Shown piece after piece: positions 15,219-23,940 of a stretch of 64,000 bases of DNA (the stretch's first letter is position 1; every line of letters begins with the position of its first letter). The notes below the pieces were generated by a model. It ran no database searches. It had not been told where the DNA came from and saw only the letters and a program-made list of their open reading frames with translations. Source of the DNA: Clostridia bacterium. Its GTDB lineage: Bacteria > Bacillota > Clostridia > Christensenellales > Borkfalkiaceae. The position numbers and the translations under genes are program-made. The stretch lies in NCBI GenBank assembly GCA_017456055.1, contig JAFTKC010000010.1, positions 62,001 to 126,000 on the forward strand, written 5' to 3'.

Positions 15219-17666
15219 TTACTTCATATTTTTAATTTTTTCAACTGCGTCTTCACGCATTTTATATTTTAATATCTTGCCGGCTGCGTTCATTGGGAAT
15301 TCCGTGACGAAAATAAAATATCTTGGAACTTTGTGCTTTGCCATGTGCTCATTTCCGTATTGGCGCATTTCTGCTTCCGATGAAGTTTCGCCCTTATTTA
15401 GAATAATATAAGCGCAAGCCTCTTCTCCATATCTTTCGTCTGGAACGCCAACAACTTGAACGTCTCTAACCTTGTCGTGCGTTAAATAGAACTCTTCGAT
15501 TTCTCTAGGATATAGGTTTTCTCCACCACGGATAATCATATCCTTAAGTCTACCAGTCACCTTATAATAGCCGTCTGGCGTTCTACAACAAATATCTCCA
15601 CTATGAAGCCATCCGTCAGCATCAATCGTTTGTTCGGTTGCTTTAGGCATTTTATAATAGCCTTTCATAATGTTATAGCCCCTAGCAACAAATTCGCCGT
15701 TAACTCCGTCAGGCACTTCTTCTCCCGTTTCAGGATCGATAATTTTACACTCAACACCAGGGAAAGCACTACCTACCGTCTCTACTCTATGGTCGATATC
15801 TTCGTTAACTTCTCCCATCGTGCAACCTGGCGACGCTTCAGTTTGACCATAAACGCTTATGATTTCTTTCATATTCATTTGGTCGGCTGCCCTTCTCATT
15901 AAATCTGGTGGACAGTTTGCACCTGCCATAATACCCGTTCTAATATACGAGAAGTCCGTTTTAGAAAAGTCAGCGTGGTTAAACATTGCAATAAACATAG
16001 TTGGAACGCCGTTAAAACAAGTGATTTTTTCACTATTTATACATGCAAGCGAAGACTTTGGCGAGAAATAGGGCATTGGGCAAATAGTTCCACCGTGCGT
16101 CATCATATTTGTCATTGATAAAACCATGCCAAAGCAGTGGAACATCGGCACTTGAATCATCATTCTATCAGCCGTAGAAATATCCATTCTATCGCCTATA
16201 ATCTTACCATTATTTAAGATGTTTCTATGCGTTAGCATTACCCCTTTTGGAAAACCGGTAGTTCCCGAAGTGTATTGCATATTACAAACGTCGTCTGGTT
16301 TAACTAAAGATGCTCTTCTTCTCACTTCCTCTTTAGGAACTAAAGTAGAGCGAGCAGTAAAATCTTTCCACTCTAGGCATCCTTCCATATCAAAACCAAC
16401 GGTGATAACGTTTCTTAAGAAAGGAAGTTTTTTAGCATATAAAGGATCGCCTTTTTCTAAATCTTTTAGTTCTGGGCAAAGTTCTTCTATGATTTCCTTG
16501 TAATTTGAATCCTTGCAACTATCAATCATAACTAGCGTATGAGTGTCCGATTGTCTAAGCAAGTACTCTGCTTCGTGAATCTTATAAGCCGTATTAACGG
16601 TGACTAAAACTGCACCGATTTTTACCGTTGCCCAAAAGGTTAAAAACCATTGTGGAACGTTAGTTGCCCAAATAGCAACATGGTGTCCTGCTTCAACCCC
16701 TACTGAAATCAACGCTCTTGCAACCTTGTCAACGTCATCTCTAAACTGAGAATAAGTTCTAGTGTAATCTAAAGTAGAATATTTAAACGCATATTGATCT
16801 GGATATCTATCCACCATTTCGTCAAGCACGTCTGAAAAGGTTAAATCTATAACGTCATATTTTTTCCACGGATGAGTACCCGTTTTGCTACGATTATAGA
16901 AAACTTCCTTTTTAATAGGTGCAGTTTGATTTGTTTCAAGATAACTCTTAAAATGCGTCAATAATATATCGACTGACGAAATATTTGAATCCATAACTGA
17001 AATATATCCGTCGTAGTTAAGAGAACGCAAAGCGTTTATAAAGTCCTTAACGGGAAGTTCGCCGTCACCAATCAAGCAGTCTTCTCCATTAGCCTTGTCT
17101 CCTAGACGAACGTATCCTATATACGCACCTAAAACTTGAATAGTTTTGTCAGCAGACTCACCTCCGTTAAAGAAGGTTTCTCTAACGTTCCAGCAAACTT
17201 TTACGTTTGCAGATGCGAGCGTGTTTATAATCTCCAAAACTTTTTCGGTATTTACTAATTCGCCAATAGTTTCAAATAAAATATCTACATTTAATTGTTT
17301 TGCCTTAGCGATAACTGGATTAATTACATTCTTTATTTCTTCAATAGAAAATTTATTAAGTTTAACTACTAACCCACTTACTCCTGCTCTAGAACAATAT
17401 TCCAAATATTTGCAAATATTTTCAACGTTAGAATTTTTATTTATTTCTTCGGGATAATCTAACACTGGAATAGAGATTTTTCTATTCACTAATTTTCTCT
17501 TAGAATCAATCGTCATTGACGAACGAAATATACTATCAGTATGCTCGTTCTTTTCTTTTATTGCATCGAAAATTTCCACACCGTCGTACCCATAACTTTG
17601 TACGACATTACAAAGGTCAAGAAAACTCGACGTTTTTATATATTTATCGCAAAATGAAAACTTCAT
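15219..17666 (-). CDS. Fusion of xylose-isomerase-like TIM barrel and AMP-forming acyl-CoA synthetase
   Basis: An 815-residue two-part protein in one uninterrupted frame. Residues about 1-245 match the sugar phosphate isomerase/epimerase (AP endonuclease 2-like) TIM barrel: YGYDGVEIFD near 25 and GDGELPVKDFINALRSLNYD near 205. Its usual metal ligands seem lost (YVRLGD where H-x-K-D is common, ISVMDS where a terminal Glu is common). Residues about 265-815 are a complete acyl-CoA synthetase: YTSGTTGFPKG, YGQTEASPG, HSGD, GRLKDMIIRGGENLYP and the catalytic lysine in AAGKILKYK. It ligates a carboxylic acid to CoA using ATP. Operon partners point to branched-chain or other short acids. It starts 2 bases after the LeuA-like gene. 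Confidence 0.88.
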   Translation of the reverse strand: MKFSFCDKYIKTSSFLDLCNVVQSYGYDGVEIFDAIKEKNEHTDSIFRSSMTIDSKRKLVNRKISIPVLDYPEEINKNSNVENICKYLEYCSRAGVSGLVVKLNKFSIEEIKNVINPVIAKAKQLNVDILFETIGELVNTEKVLEIINTLASANVKVCWNVRETFFNGGESADKTIQVLGAYIGYVRLGDKANGEDCLIGDGELPVKDFINALRSLNYDGYISVMDSNISSVDILLTHFKSYLETNQTAPIKKEVFYNRSKTGTHPWKKYDVIDLTFSDVLDEMVDRYPDQYAFKYSTLDYTRTYSQFRDDVDKVARALISVGVEAGHHVAIWATNVPQWFLTFWATVKIGAVLVTVNTAYKIHEAEYLLRQSDTHTLVMIDSCKDSNYKEIIEELCPELKDLEKGDPLYAKKLPFLRNVITVGFDMEGCLEWKDFTARSTLVPKEEVRRRASLVKPDDVCNMQYTSGTTGFPKGVMLTHRNILNNGKIIGDRMDISTADRMMIQVPMFHCFGMVLSMTNMMTHGGTICPMPYFSPKSSLACINSEKITCFNGVPTMFIAMFNHADFSKTDFSYIRTGIMAGANCPPDLMRRAADQMNMKEIISVYGQTEASPGCTMGEVNEDIDHRVETVGSAFPGVECKIIDPETGEEVPDGVNGEFVARGYNIMKGYYKMPKATEQTIDADGWLHSGDICCRTPDGYYKVTGRLKDMIIRGGENLYPREIEEFYLTHDKVRDVQVVGVPDERYGEEACAYIILNKGETSSEAEMRQYGNEHMAKHKVPRYFIFVTEFPMNAAGKILKYKMREDAVEKIKNMK

Positions 17667-17668
17667 AA

Positions 17669-19036
17669 TTATTTTTCCTCGTACACAATCTTATTTATTG
17701 CGTTGATATATGCGCGAATACAAGCCCCTATAATATCGGTTGATACGCCGTTGCCCGGATAAAGTTTGCCGTTTGCTCTTAAACGAATAATTGACGAGCC
17801 CACTGCACCTCTTCCCTTAGTCACCGCCTGTACTTGGAAATCGTCAAGTTCATAGTGATGTCCGATAATTTGCTCTATTGCGTGAAATGCGGCGTCGATT
17901 GGACCATCGCCCGTAGAAACACCCGTCAACTTTTCGCCGTCTTTTTCTAACACCACGTTTGCCGTTGCCGAAATAATATTACTACTATTTACCACGAAAC
18001 TTACCAAATGATAAGTAGAAGAAACTTGCATTGCGTTGCTTGCAACGATTGCTTCAAACTCCTTAATATCAATGGCTTCTTTTTTCGCAGTCACTCTCTT
18101 AAATTCTTCGTAAACTTTGCCGTAATCTTCGTCAGATAGGTCGTAGCCTAGTTTCTTAGTAATCTCTACGATATCTTTTAGGCTTGCGATACCTTCAACC
18201 ACACCTGAAACCTTGGTGTTTTCTTGATTTTCAACTTCAATATTCTTACCAACCTCAGCAAAAACAGTATTGGTTTTGGTTATATCTAATTGAACTTGCG
18301 CTCCTAAATCAAACCTCTTTTCTCTAAATAGATTTGCTAATTGAGAAACGCTAACGTAATCTCCAATAGAAGAAGTTTTAATTCCATCTGCACCTGCCTT
18401 AATAGAATCAATAGACAAACTTACGCCAAGAGAAAGTTTATTTGAAGGCTCAACAAACACCAATGCATCTACACTTTCTTTAACTTCTTTAATTAAATTT
18501 TCATATTGTTCTCTTAAAGCCGTACCTTCGGTATCTGCAAGAGTAATTGCGCTCGCTCCGTTTTCTACCGCAACTTTTGCGCATGATTTAACAAAACCAT
18601 CTTCTGCTCTAAAAGCGTCTACCGCTACGAACTCTACGTTCTCACAATAAGATTTTGCAGTCTTCGTGAGTAGGGCAATTTTGTCTAGCATTGCGCTTGA
18701 CTTTAGGTGATAAAAATATTCCATAAGAGTAGTAGAAGTGGGCATAATTACTTGTAGACAAGGTTTTGTTGCACCTTTTATGCATTTAAATGCTTTTTCT
18801 ACACTCTCTTCGCTATCGCCAACCGAAATTTTAACGATTGCGTCTTTAACAGAAGAACTTATCGTACGACAGATAACTTCTTCTTCCTTTGAATCACTAA
18901 CAAACGGCAGTTCTAATGCGTCAACCTTAACTAAATCCAGACTTTCAGCAATAGAAAGTTTTTCTCTAAAGGTTAACTTTTGTTCCGTTTGACTTAGTGC
19001 TCTCAAAGTCACGTCTGATACGATAATGTTTTTCAT
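17669..19036 (-). CDS. LeuA-like protein: degenerate HMGL barrel plus LeuA allosteric domain
   Basis: A 455-residue homolog of 2-isopropylmalate/citramalate synthases. The N-terminal barrel is recognisable (VEFVAVDAFRAEDGFV, GASAITLADTEGTA) but catalytic sites have changed: the usual DTTLRDGEQ is SDVTLRALSQ, the metal-binding HxHND is VEPSNK, and the later G-N-A is YVSVSQ. The C-terminal LeuA dimer domain (about 335-450) is well kept: STGDGPIDAAFHAIEQI, KGRGAVGSSIIRLR, GNGVSTDIIGA. This domain binds leucine or isoleucine in true enzymes. I infer a non-catalytic or altered protein that keeps the amino-acid sensor. It is the first gene after two T-box leaders; start ATG 19036 region has AAGGAGAG. 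Confidence 0.82.
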   Translation of the reverse strand: MKNIIVSDVTLRALSQTEQKLTFREKLSIAESLDLVKVDALELPFVSDSKEEEVICRTISSSVKDAIVKISVGDSEESVEKAFKCIKGATKPCLQVIMPTSTTLMEYFYHLKSSAMLDKIALLTKTAKSYCENVEFVAVDAFRAEDGFVKSCAKVAVENGASAITLADTEGTALREQYENLIKEVKESVDALVFVEPSNKLSLGVSLSIDSIKAGADGIKTSSIGDYVSVSQLANLFREKRFDLGAQVQLDITKTNTVFAEVGKNIEVENQENTKVSGVVEGIASLKDIVEITKKLGYDLSDEDYGKVYEEFKRVTAKKEAIDIKEFEAIVASNAMQVSSTYHLVSFVVNSSNIISATANVVLEKDGEKLTGVSTGDGPIDAAFHAIEQIIGHHYELDDFQVQAVTKGRGAVGSSIIRLRANGKLYPGNGVSTDIIGACIRAYINAINKIVYEEK

Positions 19037-19064
19037 TGTACATCTCTCCTTAAATATAATTATT

Positions 19065-19094
19065 AAAAAATCCCTGACTAGTAAAAGTCAGGGA
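19065..19094 (-). terminator. Terminator of the gene-proximal T-box
   Basis: Stem TCCCTGACT / AGTCAGGGA (19071-19079 and 19086-19094) followed on the minus strand by six T. The 5' arm can also pair in the T-box antiterminator. Confidence 0.88.
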
Positions 19095-19243
19095 CGATTA
19101 ACACCGTGGTACCACCCAATTTATTGCAAAAATTTTGCAATCGCTTATTTGCTTTTAACGGGGCTAACCGTAAACGACTACTGAAATCACCTCACGTAAT
19201 CGGCTATTCTTTTACGCTGTCTATTACTAGTTAATAATTATAT
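19065..19243 (-). promoter_or_regulatory. T-box riboswitch 2 (gene-proximal), Stem I much reduced
   Basis: It contains the T-box core GGGTGGTACCACGG (19117-19104), a Stem III hairpin (TTGCAAAA / TTTTGCAA, 19140-19122) and the pseudoknot region CGGTTAGCCCCGTTAA shared with T-box 1, then a terminator. It has its own promoter at 19250-19279. Upstream of the pseudoknot only about 60 bases remain, without the AGAGAG and GGTTGGTG elements of a full Stem I. A short GTAAT/ATTAC pairing is possible. I could not assign a specifier codon. Confidence 0.82.
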
Positions 19244-19249
19244 ATAATT

Positions 19250-19279
19250 ATTATATAACATAGCGCATTCCATTGTCAA
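19250..19279 (-). promoter_or_regulatory. Promoter of T-box 2
   Basis: TTGACA (19279-19274), 18-base spacer, TATAAT (19255-19250), placed after the terminator of T-box 1, so the operon can start from either leader. Confidence 0.7.
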
Positions 19280-19330
19280 GCAAATAAGTTATGATAAGAA
19301 GCGTTCCACTCTCAATCAAGCAAGAAAATA

Positions 19331-19360
19331 AAAAGTCCTAAACTGGAAACAGTTTAGGAC
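19331..19360 (-). terminator. Terminator of the distal T-box
   Basis: Perfect 11-bp stem GTCCTAAACTG / CAGTTTAGGAC followed by five T on the minus strand. Confidence 0.9.
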
Positions 19361-19572
19361 GACTTTGCCGTGGTACCACCTAATTTTTACTATTAAAAAT
19401 AGCCACTTAATTTGCTCTTAACGGGGCTAACCGAAAACGATTACTATTATTTCGCCGTTTCCACTCCGGAATGAGTAATTACGAATCTTTGTTTGACTTA
19501 CACCAACCGTCAACTCTCTTAACCCCAACGCGTAATCTATTTCCATCATAGTGTTTATATGAAATTTTCCTA
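19331..19572 (-). promoter_or_regulatory. T-box riboswitch 1 (distal), complete
   Basis: Leader with Stem I base ATTACG/CGTAAT, the AGAGAG element and GGTTGGTG loop, Stem II/pseudoknot region with CGGTTAGCCCCGTTAA, the T-box AGGTGGTACCACGG (19381-19368) and a terminator. The TGGTACC bulge fits a tRNA with discriminator A. Uncharged tRNA should prevent termination. The specifier is not certain; ATT (Ile) at 19486-19484 is one candidate. The T-boxes and promoters account for the whole gap 19037-19619. Confidence 0.92.
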
Positions 19573-19601
19573 ATTATAGCACCATGATTTTTGCTTGTCA
19601 A
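19573..19601 (-). promoter_or_regulatory. Promoter of T-box 1 / branched-chain operon
   Basis: Exact consensus TTGACA (19601-19596), 17-base spacer, TATAAT (19578-19573). Confidence 0.88.
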
Positions 19602-19619
19602 ATATTTTTTAGTAATATT

Positions 19620-20408
19620 TTAAATTTTTAGCAAATTTTTTATATTCGTAGATAAAATCAAACTTTTTTCCTCTTCAGTTAAAGGAATTTCGTTAAATCT
19701 TTTTAGTTCTCCAACTGGATCCCACATAGGAAAATCGGTGGCAAAAAAGAACCTATCTACGCCAAGCATATCTATAATCTCTCTTGCCTTTTTGGGCGAA
19801 ATAAACATTAAACTTGAACAAGTATCGAAGTATACGTTTTTTAGCCCTTTATATACTTCCACTTCGTCCCACTTGCAATATCCTCCAAAATGAGCGGCTA
19901 TAAAATTAACGCTTGGATATTTTTTTGCAATTTTAGCAAGCCTAATTGGGCTCGAATAGTCGTATCTATCGTCACCAACGTGAAATAATATAGGAAGTTT
20001 ATCACCTACTGCCCTATAAATTTTTTCCACGTTTTCGTCGTCAATATAAAACTTTTGAAAATCAGGGTGAAGTTTTACTCCCTTAAATCCATTTTTTACA
20101 CACCAATCTACTTCTTCAACAATCTCTTTTTCTGTTAAATCTTGGTGTAGCGTCATAAAGCCTATAAACTCGCTATGAAGATCAATTTCCATTTTAATAA
20201 ACTCGTTAATGGATCTAACCTGGTGGGCTTTAGTTGCGCACGAGTGTACAACGTATTTATCAACCCCTGCCATTTTACCTTCTTCAAGCAATCTCTCTGC
20301 CGTGCCTAGTGAAGTCTCCATTTCTATATCGTAAAAATCGCCTATTGCCTTTGTTGCCTTTTCGGCTATTTTTTGTGGGTATATATGAGCGTGTGCATCT
20401 ATTATCAT
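19620..20408 (-). CDS. Amidohydrolase 2 family metal-dependent hydrolase
   Basis: A 262-residue TIM-barrel hydrolase of the amidohydrolase 2 family. Metal and catalytic sites: HAHIYP (residues 5-10), GVKLHPDFQ near 113, LFHVGD near 141, AAHFGG near 171, and FATDFPMWDP near 228. Proteins of this group hydrolyse or decarboxylate small ring or carboxylic substrates; nothing here identifies the substrate. It is the last gene of a minus-strand run starting with trmB, 23 bases after the HNH gene. No obvious terminator separates it from the T-box promoter downstream. Confidence 0.82.
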   Translation of the reverse strand: MIIDAHAHIYPQKIAEKATKAIGDFYDIEMETSLGTAERLLEEGKMAGVDKYVVHSCATKAHQVRSINEFIKMEIDLHSEFIGFMTLHQDLTEKEIVEEVDWCVKNGFKGVKLHPDFQKFYIDDENVEKIYRAVGDKLPILFHVGDDRYDYSSPIRLAKIAKKYPSVNFIAAHFGGYCKWDEVEVYKGLKNVYFDTCSSLMFISPKKAREIIDMLGVDRFFFATDFPMWDPVGELKRFNEIPLTEEEKSLILSTNIKNLLKI

Positions 20409-20431
20409 CTCGCATCATTGCTCCTTTGAAA

Positions 20432-20863
20432 TTATTTTGTAAATCTATTAAGCCAAGAAGTGTCTGCTTGCCACTCCATTTGACTTCTTCTTTTATGCTC
20501 TATATTTGCCTTGCTTCTATCTTGTCGCATTTCTGCATACGTACAGCCGTTAACCTTCATGTAATGATTTTCAGCCCTTTTTTCGTCGCCCAAAAGCGCC
20601 GTTCTTTCTATGTGAATTGCCGAGTGACAATCGTGACAAATTGAAATTACGTCCTCAAGTTTTTGAACACCTTTCTTTTCGTCATAACTCCACTTTTCGT
20701 GTGCTTCTAATCTCGCCGTTTCTTTTCCACAAATAGCGCACTTTCCATTCGCTCTAATTTTAGCGTCTTTTTTTATAATTTCCCAAAGATTTTTTGGCAA
20801 CGCCGAACGAAGATTTGAATACCAACAACTATCTGGCACCAACTCAAAATTTAATTTTCTCAT
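20432..20863 (-). CDS. HNH-type zinc-binding protein
   Basis: A 143-residue protein with an HNH-like core: CAICGKE (about residue 41), LEAHEKW (about 52), CHDCHSAIH (about 75). The two CxxC pairs would bind zinc and the histidines resemble the HNH nuclease active site. Outside this core the protein is basic (KHRRSQ-like C-terminus). It follows the YhaN-like gene with almost no gap, and may belong functionally with the nuclease pair, but this is only positional. Confidence 0.75.
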   Translation of the reverse strand: MRKLNFELVPDSCWYSNLRSALPKNLWEIIKKDAKIRANGKCAICGKETARLEAHEKWSYDEKKGVQKLEDVISICHDCHSAIHIERTALLGDEKRAENHYMKVNGCTYAEMRQDRSKANIEHKRRSQMEWQADTSWLNRFTK

Positions 20864-20864
20864 A

Positions 20865-22865
20865 CTACGCCCTTCTCGACTCGTGGCAAATCATATATAA
20901 AATTTGATATTCTTTTGAAATATTGTTAACTAACTCTAACGCTTCTTTAAGTTTCTCGTCATCTAAATTAACGAACGGATCGTCTAAAATAATAAACGGC
21001 TTATCATCGGAAAACAACACCTCAATCAAGGCAAATCTCTTGCAAATCTCAATTAAATTTCTATACCCCTTACTATAGTAATTTATATCTTTTGCACCCG
21101 AAGGCTCGTTTATAGTCACCTTAAAATCCACGTCGATATTAGCAGAAAGTTTTTCGCCCGCAATATTTTTCAGTTGCTTATTTAGGTTATTTTCGATAGG
21201 CGCTCTATACTTAATCTTTAAATTCTCATCAGCCTTTTTAAGATAGTCTAAGGTTAAGTTTAACAATTCGTATTCTTTTTGGCTCTCTTCTAAAAGTTCG
21301 GTTAACTCTACGAGTTCCTCCTCGTATTCGTTTTTCTTTTCAAGTTGAACTTCCAAAGACTTAATTCTAGCCTTTTTATCAGCCAAAATTGACGCTTTCT
21401 CAGAAAACTCTCTACTAACTTTGTCTAATTTTTCTCTTAAATAAGACAAATCTTCCACACTGTCGTCAGTATCGAAAATATCTTTTTGCGATTTTAATTC
21501 TTCTATTGAGATTGACAAAACTTTTAATCTATCAAGGTTGTTTTGATAGTATACTAAAAGTTCTTTTACTTCTCTTAACGCCGTAGTATAATCGCTTGAC
21601 TCAACGTTAAATCTAATTAGATACGAATCTAATACCGATTTGGTTTTTTGATAAATAGAAGAATACTCTTTTAAGTCTTTTTCTTTACTTTCAATTAGGG
21701 AAAGAACACCAGTATTTTCTTGTTCTTGTACCTTTCCTTTCGGCTTAACAATCAAACAAATTATAGTAGAAATTATTCCAATTACTGCAACGGACAATCC
21801 TACAAAAAGATTTATAAATGCAAAAACAATTCCTAATACGCCAACCCCAATGGAAGATATTAGCCATGGTAAATTCACGCTCTTATTTTGAGTTTTTTCT
21901 ACGGGTTTTTGGCTTAAGTTCTTTAGATTTTCAATATCTTTTTCTAGCCCGTCTAATTTTATGGATAATTCGTTTAATTGCCCAAGCAAAGCCGAGTATT
22001 CTTCTACTCTTTTTGCCAATTCTATTTCGCCGTTAAGTTTTTCTAAAATCCTATTGTTTTCAGCAACGAGTTTGTCACGCTCTAAAACTAACTTATCGTA
22101 GTTTTGGCGCTTTATTTTATTAGCCTCTTTTTCACCTGCTTTAGTGATTTTATCACTTATAAGTTTTTGCTCGATTCTTAAAGATTCTACTTCCTTTTCC
22201 AACGTTTTTTCTTGATTTTTTAAATCTTCGATAGTAGTGGAAAAGTTTTTTAAGGCAATTAAATCCTCTTTTATTTGATAAATTTTTGCTTTGGTTAAAC
22301 TAATTTCGCCTTTATCCCCCCTACTTTTTAACTCTTTTGCTCTTTCGTCAAGCATTTTTAGGGCTTTTTCATAATTTTCAGTATCCTGAATTTCATACGT
22401 TTCGTTATACTTTGCCGTTATACTTGCGTTGCTTTTTATTTCAAAATCCTTTTGAGTAAAATAAGTGGTGGAAACAAAACCTTCTTCGTCTATTTGGAAA
22501 AAGCGCTTTCCTAAATCTTCGGTATTAAAGGTTTTTCCCGTTTCTACGTCGGTGACAACAACAGAATCTTCCCTTTCTTTAGTGCCGAAAAATCTCTCTA
22601 TTTTATACACTCTGCCTTTTTTCTCAACTACCAAATAACCCCCGAATCTTTCGGTGGAATTCCAAGGTTTAAACTTTTTGCGTTCGTTTTCGCCTATGCT
22701 TTGCCTTGAATCGTTTAAGCCGTAAAACATTGCCTTTATAAAACTTGCAAGAGTACTTTTTCCCCAGCCGTTTTCTTGGTTTATAGTGGTAATGCCCTCG
22801 TTAAAATTTATCTCGAAATCTTTTATCTTTCCAAAGGAAGAAATATAGCATTTAATTAGTTTCAT
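20865..22865 (-). CDS. SbcC/Rad50-like ATPase of the YhaN type
   Basis: A 666-residue ATPase. Walker A is NGWGKSTLASF (about residues 33-43) in a start typical for SMC-like proteins (MKLIKCYISSFGKIKDFEINF). Two long coiled-coil regions (about 175-310 and 385-560) flank a pair of hydrophobic segments (about 330-375, LPWLISSIGVGVLGIVFAF), as in YhaN. The C-terminal head has YYSKGYRNLIEICKRFAL (signature region) and Walker B FIILDDPFVNLDD. It ends 3 bases from the phosphoesterase gene, the usual YhaO-YhaN pairing thought to act on DNA at the membrane. Confidence 0.85.
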   Translation of the reverse strand: MKLIKCYISSFGKIKDFEINFNEGITTINQENGWGKSTLASFIKAMFYGLNDSRQSIGENERKKFKPWNSTERFGGYLVVEKKGRVYKIERFFGTKEREDSVVVTDVETGKTFNTEDLGKRFFQIDEEGFVSTTYFTQKDFEIKSNASITAKYNETYEIQDTENYEKALKMLDERAKELKSRGDKGEISLTKAKIYQIKEDLIALKNFSTTIEDLKNQEKTLEKEVESLRIEQKLISDKITKAGEKEANKIKRQNYDKLVLERDKLVAENNRILEKLNGEIELAKRVEEYSALLGQLNELSIKLDGLEKDIENLKNLSQKPVEKTQNKSVNLPWLISSIGVGVLGIVFAFINLFVGLSVAVIGIISTIICLIVKPKGKVQEQENTGVLSLIESKEKDLKEYSSIYQKTKSVLDSYLIRFNVESSDYTTALREVKELLVYYQNNLDRLKVLSISIEELKSQKDIFDTDDSVEDLSYLREKLDKVSREFSEKASILADKKARIKSLEVQLEKKNEYEEELVELTELLEESQKEYELLNLTLDYLKKADENLKIKYRAPIENNLNKQLKNIAGEKLSANIDVDFKVTINEPSGAKDINYYSKGYRNLIEICKRFALIEVLFSDDKPFIILDDPFVNLDDEKLKEALELVNNISKEYQILYMICHESRRA

Positions 22866-22867
22866 TA

Positions 22868-23938
22868 TTATTCCCCCCTTAGAGCGCTAAGACCTTTTCT
22901 TAGTATCTGTGCTTTAACGTTTTCTTCTAAATCACTTGAGATAACGAGCCTTACAAACTCACCTCTAACCGACTTATCGTTTTCGTAATCTTCCATAGTC
23001 ACTAATATAGAAGTTTTGTCGTAAACTTTAGCGTAAAAATAAATTTTATTTAGCGCTAACGTTAACCCCTCAACGTCTACGTCTAAATCGAGTTTATGTT
23101 CACCGGTTAGCACCACTTTAACAATACTATCAGGTGATATTTTATTTTCAAGTAAAGATAGGACGTTTTCTCTAACTTGAATAAAGTCTTTTAGTCCTTC
23201 AACGGACACTTTTACTTCAAAAAGTTCCCTAGTCGAAAATTTAATAAATTGAGGGGTTAATTTATTTTCATCAACGTCGAGTAAAACAAAACCTTTATCC
23301 CCTAGTTCGTCAAACCCACGCCCTTCTAGGCAACCTGAATAAACGTATTTTCCACGATAGTCAATTTCACCTAGAGAATAAGAGTGATAGTGACCCAATG
23401 CAAGATAATCGACGTGCTTATCCTTAAGCGACGGAATACTTATAATTTCCGCCTCTTCTTTCGCTTTATATCCTGCTACTTGACCGTGCATAGTGACGAT
23501 ATTAACCTTTTCTTTATCGAGTTTTAGGTTGTCGTATACTACCCCCTGATTATAATCGTTTAAAACGATGCCGTTTATACAAACTTTGCCGTAGTTAAAC
23601 TCCGTCCACTCCTCACTAAAGCATTTTAAATTATTTGGGAAGATATCTTTATTTTGTAAAAATCCATTTTGCTCGTGATTACCAGGAAGATATAAAAAAT
23701 CAACCGACTCCGCCTTTTTAATAGCGTTTAAAACTCTCGCCAAAGTTTTAGAAGTGATTTTTTCTTTATCGAACATATCGCCGGCAATAATAACGGCTTT
23801 TACGTTATTAGACACGGCAAAAGAACATAGTCTTTCAAAGGTTGTAATTAATTCTTCCTTTCTTAGACTGCGTTTTTCTTTTGGCAATTCGTTTATTTTT
23901 GAATCCAAATGGATATCCGAGCAATGTATAAATTTCAT
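22868..23938 (-). CDS. SbcD-like phosphoesterase of the YhaO type
   Basis: A 356-residue Mre11/SbcD-related metallophosphoesterase. Motifs: HCSDIHLDS (residues 5-13), IIAGDMFD near 50, PGNHEQNG near 85, TMHGQ near 150 and LALGHYHSY near 177. The C-terminal third (about 240-356) is the YhaO-type extension with little similarity elsewhere. Together with the adjacent YhaN-like ATPase it should form a nuclease-ATPase pair similar to Mre11-Rad50. Start ATG 23938 abuts trmB. Confidence 0.85.
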   Translation of the reverse strand: MKFIHCSDIHLDSKINELPKEKRSLRKEELITTFERLCSFAVSNNVKAVIIAGDMFDKEKITSKTLARVLNAIKKAESVDFLYLPGNHEQNGFLQNKDIFPNNLKCFSEEWTEFNYGKVCINGIVLNDYNQGVVYDNLKLDKEKVNIVTMHGQVAGYKAKEEAEIISIPSLKDKHVDYLALGHYHSYSLGEIDYRGKYVYSGCLEGRGFDELGDKGFVLLDVDENKLTPQFIKFSTRELFEVKVSVEGLKDFIQVRENVLSLLENKISPDSIVKVVLTGEHKLDLDVDVEGLTLALNKIYFYAKVYDKTSILVTMEDYENDKSVRGEFVRLVISSDLEENVKAQILRKGLSALRGE

Positions 23939-23940
23939 AT

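Noticed and set aside
19291..19331. A further promoter-like pair (TTGATT, 17 bases, TATCAT) between the two T-boxes
   Set aside because: Weaker than the TTGACA/TATAAT at 19250-19279 and probably a by-product of the leader duplication; too little to claim.
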